Shown here: positions 59,777 through 64,000 of the stretch, one piece after another
How positions within the stretch are numbered: position 1 is the stretch's first letter
How the letters are laid out: each line of letters starts with the position of its first letter
DNA from: Streptacidiphilus sp. 4-A2
GTDB lineage: Bacteria > Actinomycetota > Actinomycetes > Streptomycetales > Streptomycetaceae
Direction of reading: 5' to 3'
Assembly (NCBI GenBank): GCA_014284505.1
Contig: JAAFYY010000001.1
Coordinates: forward strand, 6,559,845 to 6,623,844
DNA length: 64,000 bases
Translations under genes and position numbers: made by a program
Notes under the pieces: generated by a model
The model's input: only the letters and a program-made list of their open reading frames with translations
Database searches by the model: none
Told to the model about the DNA's origin: nothing

Positions 59777-60045
59777 GGTGAGACCGTATCGGCGCGGAAC
59801 GGCCGACCGCATCAGCATTGGGCACCGGGATTCTCCTGGTCTTTCGGCGTATTCGGCCCGGGGCGTCCCCTAGGGGTCGCCCTGAGCGCCCCGGGCACCG
59901 GACGGCGGCGTCCATGGCCGGATCCCGACCGCCCGACGGGCGGGATCCCGGCGCTGCCGGGCCTCCCGGGCCGGATGCCTCCGGAACCGACCGGAGTTGT
60001 CCAACAGCTCTGCTTCGCAGGCGATTTGGTGGCATAGTTCAAGCC

Positions 60046-60542
60046 ATGGGGGAATTCGTTGAGTTCAGCTTCGACGACCGGACAAGCGTGCTGCTGGAGG
60101 TCTTCGCCGCTCCCGGCGCAGCTCCGGGGAGCGCGGACCCTCAAGAGGAGTCCTTCCCCGGGGTGCGGGATCCGCTGGCCCCGGTGGGGCGGGCCGCCGA
60201 CGCGATCACCAAGGCCGGGCGGACGCTGGAGGACGTACTCCAGCCGCTCGTCCCCGCGCTCCAGGCCGTGCACCGCACGGTCCAGCGGATCCCGCAGGCC
60301 CCGGACGAGGTGACGGTCACCCTCGGCGTGAAGCTGGCCAGCAACCTGCAACTGGGCATCGTCGGCGGCAAGGGGGAGGCGAACCTGACCATCTCCGCCA
60401 CCTGGCGCTCGGCCCCCAGGCCAGCCCCCGCCCCGCCCCCGGCAGCGAACAAGGCCCCGGGCACGGCTCCGGGCACAGCCCCGGGCACGGCTCCGACCGC
60501 AGCGCCGCGGAAAGCACGGAACCGACCGCAACCAGGGACTGA
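60046..60542 (+). CDS. CU044_2847-like, trypsin-co-occurring domain (TRYPCO1) protein
   Basis: About 165 residues. The domain MGEFVEFSFDDRTSVLLEV to VTLGVKLASNLQLGIVGGKGEANLTISATW matches the small TRYPCO1 proteins found beside trypsin-like conflict genes. The tail is AsnLys plus APGT repeats, probably disordered. In the frame as given there is no stop, and the reading runs on for over 900 codons against the next gene; a one-base shift near 60505 gives STEPTATRD and TGA 60540-60542. It ends 14 bp before the trypsin-VMAP gene. The role is probably adaptor or inhibitor of the protease. Confidence 0.8.
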
Positions 60543-60556
60543 CGGGGCGGCCGGCC

Positions 60557-62797
60557 ATGACCACGGACGACTCCGAGGCGGATGCCCCGGTCCGGGACGG
60601 CCGGGTGGCGGTGTACCGGAGCGGCGCCACCGACGCGGTCGGCGGCGGGCTGGCGCTGCCCGACGGCCTCGTCGTCACCTGCGCGCATGTCGTCAACCTG
60701 GCCCTCGGACTGCCGATGTTCCGGGCCCAGCCGCCGGTGGCGCCGGGCGCGCCGCTCCCGGGCCTGGTGCTGCTCCCGGCCGTCGGCGGCGGCACGGCGG
60801 CCCCGGCCGACGGCGGCGCGGTGCGGCTGCTGGAGTGGATACCGGCCACCCACCCGGACGGGCGGCCGCTGACGGCCGGCAGCCAGAACGAGTGGGAGGG
60901 CGATCTGGCGCTGCTGCAACGGGAACCGGCGGCGGGGTCGGCCGGCGGCGAGTCGGCCCCGGCCGAGTGGGGGCACGCACGGCGCGGCGACACCGTCTTC
61001 GCCTGGTACGGGCGGGACCACATCCGGCCGGTCGAGGCCACGGTCCGCAGTGTGGCCCCGACCTGGATCTCCATGTCCAGCGCGGGCTCCACGGTCGGGT
61101 TCGCCCCTGGCTTCAGCGGCTCGCCGGTCTGGCATCCGCAGCGGCAGCAGGTGCTGGGGCTGGTCGTGGGGGCGCAGGGCGACAACGGCTTCGCCATCCC
61201 CACCCGGCAGATCTGGCGGCACCTCGGACACCGGCTGCGGCCCCTGCCCGAGGACGTGCCGGTGGAGCCCGAGGTGCGCGCGCTGGTGCTGCAGAGCCTG
61301 GCCGAGCCGCAGCAGCTGGCCGCCTGCGCGGTCTGGCTCGGCAAGGAGCTGTCGCTGCCGCGCCCGATCGGGCCCCCGGCGACGCCGGAGGCGCTCTTCG
61401 CCGCCGCCGCCCTGTGGGGCAGGCGCGGAGCCGTCACCCTGCTCGCCGCCGCCGACCGCTACGCGGGTTCGCCGGAGCACCGGCAGCTGCTGCGGGCCGG
61501 AACCCGGCGGCTCTACCCGGATCTGGTCCTGACCGTGAGCGAGCACCAGGAGCTGCTCGCCCGGCTGTACTCGGCCGAGCAGCTGCCCACACCGCTGGAG
61601 CTGGTCCGGCTCGCGCTGCCGTACGGCCCCGAGCCCGAACGGGCGCTCACCGACATGGCCGACGCGGTGGCGTTCGTCGAGCCCTGCTCGCGCGGCCTGC
61701 ACCAACTGCCCTCGGTGGTCCGGCTGGCCGAGCACGCGGCGGCCCGGACCGGTGCCCCGCAGCTGGGCGAGCTGCTGCGGATGTGGTCGACCCGGGTGGC
61801 CGAGCGGCTGGAGGTGGCGCCGCTGGCGCAGGCGCTGCGCGAGGACGCGCAGGAGGCGGCGGCCGCTCCGGCCGTGCGGCTGGTCCGGGTGCAGGTCGAG
61901 CTGCTGCGGGCGAGCGAGGGCTACCGGTGCGCGATCGCGGTCCGCGACAGCGGCGGGGTGACCCGGGTCGCGCTCAAGGAGCACACCCCGCGCGGCCTGG
62001 AGGAGATCGCGCTGTCGCTCTCCCGGATCATCGAGACCGAGTCGGCCGGCCACGAGCACGGACTGGTGGTGGAGTTCCTGGTCGAGCCGGAGCAGCTCGG
62101 GCTCGAACTGGAGTGGTGGGAGCTGGCGCCCTACCCGGGCGTCACCCGGGAGCTGGGCACGGTGCACCAGGTGCTGCTGCGCCGTCCCCGGGCCTGGCGC
62201 AGGCATGCCGTCGGCAGGACGCTGCGCTGGAAGAAGCTCGGCTACACGGACCCGCTGGTGGTCGACGGCCAGGACGGCCCGCTGGACGCCCGCACGCTGT
62301 ACAAGCAGTTGATGCTGGCCGAGGACATCGGCTGTGTGGCGATCCACGCGGACCGGCGGACATCGCTGGCGCTGGCCGCCGTCGCCGCCTGCGAGGGGAT
62401 CCCGGCGGTGCTCTGGCTCCGGCACTCGGACTGCGCCGACGCCGCGGGCTCGCTGCGGGCCCTGCTGGCCGGCGGCGGAGCCCGGGAGCTGCCGCAGCGG
62501 GTGCGACGGCGCAGGATCGAGGCGTCCCCGCGCTCCGGCGGCTCCGAGCTTGTCGGCCATCATCTGGCACTGATGTGGGAAGACCCCGATTGGAGCTTCC
62601 CCGACCTCGACCTGACCCCGCCCCTCCCGTCAACTCCCGTCCCCCCAGCGCCCGTCCCCGCGACACCCGTACCCGCGACACCCGTACCCGCGACACCCGT
62701 CCCCGCAGCGCCGGTACCCCCAGCGCCTGTACCCGCGACACCCGCGCACCCGACACCCATGCACCCGACACCCGCGCACCCGACCCAGGAAGGCTGA
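60557..62797 (+). CDS. Trypsin-like protease with VMAP-C domain
   Basis: 746 residues, intact. An N-terminal trypsin fold has the full triad: His44 in VVTCAHVV, Asp116 in EGDLALLQ and Ser187 in GFSGSPVW. A helical middle region (about 230-440) follows. The C-terminal part VVEFLVEPEQLGLELEWWEL, GTVHQVLLRRPRAW and GRTLRWKKL matches the VMAP-C domain of vWA-MoxR-associated proteins. The last ~45 residues are PVPAT/AHPTP repeats. It is flanked by TRYPCO1 and MoxR genes. The protease is probably the effector of a conflict system, set free on a trigger. There is no signal peptide. Confidence 0.88.
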   Translation: MTTDDSEADAPVRDGRVAVYRSGATDAVGGGLALPDGLVVTCAHVVNLALGLPMFRAQPPVAPGAPLPGLVLLPAVGGGTAAPADGGAVRLLEWIPATHPDGRPLTAGSQNEWEGDLALLQREPAAGSAGGESAPAEWGHARRGDTVFAWYGRDHIRPVEATVRSVAPTWISMSSAGSTVGFAPGFSGSPVWHPQRQQVLGLVVGAQGDNGFAIPTRQIWRHLGHRLRPLPEDVPVEPEVRALVLQSLAEPQQLAACAVWLGKELSLPRPIGPPATPEALFAAAALWGRRGAVTLLAAADRYAGSPEHRQLLRAGTRRLYPDLVLTVSEHQELLARLYSAEQLPTPLELVRLALPYGPEPERALTDMADAVAFVEPCSRGLHQLPSVVRLAEHAAARTGAPQLGELLRMWSTRVAERLEVAPLAQALREDAQEAAAAPAVRLVRVQVELLRASEGYRCAIAVRDSGGVTRVALKEHTPRGLEEIALSLSRIIETESAGHEHGLVVEFLVEPEQLGLELEWWELAPYPGVTRELGTVHQVLLRRPRAWRRHAVGRTLRWKKLGYTDPLVVDGQDGPLDARTLYKQLMLAEDIGCVAIHADRRTSLALAAVAACEGIPAVLWLRHSDCADAAGSLRALLAGGGARELPQRVRRRRIEASPRSGGSELVGHHLALMWEDPDWSFPDLDLTPPLPSTPVPPAPVPATPVPATPVPATPVPAAPVPPAPVPATPAHPTPMHPTPAHPTQEG
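62635..62790. repeat. 15-bp repeats encoding PVPAT/PAHPT
   Basis: About nine imperfect 15-bp units (cccgtacccgcgaca and variants) encode the Pro-rich C-terminal tail of the trypsin-VMAP protein. Confidence 0.85.
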
Positions 62798-62800
62798 CCT

Positions 62801-63806
62801 GTGACCAGCGGACCCCGATGGCGGATCTTCCACGGCGACGGCAGTGTCCGGACCGAACCGGTGGCCTGGCCGGTCCCCCCGCCCTGGCGGCGGTTCGGCG
62901 GCGACGGCGACAGACCCGCCGACGCGCCGCGGGGCCGGGACGGTCGGCGCGGGTGCCCGGCAGACCGGCCACTACTACGTCGAGGAGCGCGAGGCCGACG
63001 TGGTCAACGCGGCGCTGCACCTGCACCGGCCGCTGCTGGTCACCGGCCGGCCCGGGACCGGCAAGTCCACCCTGGCCGTCGCCATCGCCCAGGAGCTGGG
63101 CCTGGGCGAGGTGCTGCGCTGGCCGGTCAACAGCCGCACCACCCACGTCGACGGGCTGTACCGGTACGACGCGATCGCCCGGCTGCGCGACGCCCAGCAC
63201 AGCAGCACCCCGCCCGACATCGGCGAGTACATCAAGCTCGGCCCGCTCGGGACGGCGCTGGCCGACAGCAGGCCGGGACGGCCCCGGCTGCTGCTGATCG
63301 ACGAGATGGACAAGAGCGACCCGGACCTGGCCAACGACCTGCTGGTGGTGTTCGAGGAGGGCGGGTTCGAGATCCCGGAGCTGGCCCGGCTGCGCGACCA
63401 CGAGACCCCGGTGGACGTCCATCTGTCGGGCACCCGGACCACCTTCCCGGTGCGGGAGGGCCAGGTCCGCTGCTCGCAGTTCCCGGTCGTGGTGATCACC
63501 AGCAACGGCGAGACCGACTTCCCCCCGGCGTTCCTGCGGCGCTGCGTCCGGCTGGAGCTGAACCCGCCGGACGACGCCCGGCTGCTGCGGATCATCGAGG
63601 CGCACCTCGGCCCGGAGGCGGTCGAGGACGCGGGCACCCGCGAGCTGCTCGCCCAGTTCCTGCACCTGCGCGACCAGGAACGCCAGGAGCTGGCCACCGA
63701 CCAGTTGCTCAGCGCCGTGCACCTGCGGCTGAACCATGTGGGCCTGGAACCCGAGGTGCTGCGGGAGGCGGTCCTGCGGCCGCTGGACGACACCACCCGG
63801 CCATGA
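62801..63806 (+). CDS. MoxR-like AAA+ ATPase (frameshifted near the start)
   Basis: About 335 residues. GTG 62801 starts VTSGPRWRIFHGDG, 3 bp after the protease stop. One base is out near 62945, then HYYVEEREADVVNAALHLHRP leads to Walker A GRPGTGKST, Walker B LLLIDEMDK, sensor 1 VVVITSNGE and the arginine finger in AFLRRCVRL. MoxR ATPases remodel partner proteins, and in VMAP systems they are thought to control the effector. The stop overlaps the next ATG (ATGA). Confidence 0.92.
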
Positions 63807-64000
63807 CCGGCATCGACCGGGTACGCGCGGCGCTGGAGCAGCAGGACGTCGAGCCGTCCCACGAGGAGCTGCTGGACATCCTCTGGCTGGCCCGGGCCGT
63901 GGCCCTGGACGACGGGACCACGGTCAGCCGCTGGGCCAACGGGACCGGCACCGCCGCCGACCCGTCGCCCGCGGCCGACGCCCCGCGCACCGGGGAGGCC
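63803..64000 (+). CDS. SAV_2336 N-terminal-domain-like protein, partial
   Basis: The first 66 residues are visible, from ATG 63803. MTGIDRVRAALEQQDVEPSH and ELLDILWLARAVAL resemble the N-terminal domain of SAV_2336-related proteins that accompany trypsin/MoxR conflict genes in Streptomyces. The rest lies outside the window. Its overlap with the MoxR gene (ATGA) shows it belongs to the same operon. Confidence 0.6.
   Translation, partial: MTGIDRVRAALEQQDVEPSHEELLDILWLARAVALDDGTTVSRWANGTGTAADPSPAADAPRTGEA

Noticed and set aside
59818..63297. A 1159-codon plus-strand frame across the TRYPCO1, protease and MoxR genes
   Set aside because: Only its first ~150 codons (from 60046) match a family. 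The rest is out of frame with the protease and MoxR motifs, and the open reading is due to high GC and a one-base shift.

Overview
The window is high-GC actinobacterial DNA, almost certainly from a Streptomyces-type organism (Streptomycetaceae). Signs of this are GTG/TTG starts, a ThfM-type graspetide locus, the Sco/PCuAC/CopCD/DtpA copper genes followed by pheA and serS, a TipA homologue, and in-frame TTA codons in one pathway gene. Many clearly real genes, including the essential valS and serS, are broken by single-base indels. Most of those I could resolve need one base added, often beside a C or G run. I read them as consensus errors, so most 'broken' genes here are given as one locus with the shift noted.

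Layout. (1) 1-15608: a compact, ACP-centred biosynthetic gene cluster, cut off at its left end. It has three AMP-forming acyl ligases, two stand-alone ACPs, an Sfp-type and an AcpS-type phosphopantetheinyl transferase, an alpha-hydroxyacid oxidase, an aminotransferase, an InhA-like enoyl reductase, an acyl-ACP desaturase with a 7Fe ferredoxin, a hotdog thioesterase, two alpha/beta hydrolases, a degenerate patatin-like protein and a TetR regulator. Four copies of a probable TetR operator lie in its two divergent promoter regions. No PKS or NRPS module is visible. (2) 15867-23799: secreted S53 peptidase, membrane-anchored HTH protein, lipoprotein, valS. (3) 23925-28451: HD phosphohydrolase and a graspetide RiPP locus (XRE regulator, precursor, ATP-grasp ligase, PIMT-like methyltransferase). 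(4) 28619-41038: tRNA-Ser(TGA), HtrA-like protease, TPP riboswitch with a CytX-like permease, GDPD, ATPase, SEC-C/DUF5926 protein, prim-pol protein, GT2, GAF-SpoIIE phosphatase, heavily frameshifted Xaa-Pro aminopeptidase. (5) 41139-49318: TipA-like regulator, anti-sigma-type ATPase, then a copper-handling operon. (6) 49461-59776: pheA, an intergenic region rich in DnaA boxes, serS, HAD hydrolase, Uma2-like protein, GntR regulator, MFS transporter and two ABC-2 transporters. (7) 60046-end: a TRYPCO / trypsin-VMAP / MoxR / SAV_2336-like set, which looks like a VMAP-class conflict (defence) system and runs off the window.

How the parts may work together. In region 1 the ligases would activate and load acyl groups on the ACPs, which the two PPTases make active. 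Desaturase plus ferredoxin would unsaturate the ACP-bound chain and the thioesterase would release it. The hydroxyacid oxidase and aminotransferase are a plausible route from an alpha-hydroxy acid to an alpha-amino acid. In region 3 the ATP-grasp enzyme should form side-chain ester or amide links in the precursor, and the methyltransferase should turn an Asp into an aspartimide. Regions 1, 3 and 7 hold the least ordinary biology.
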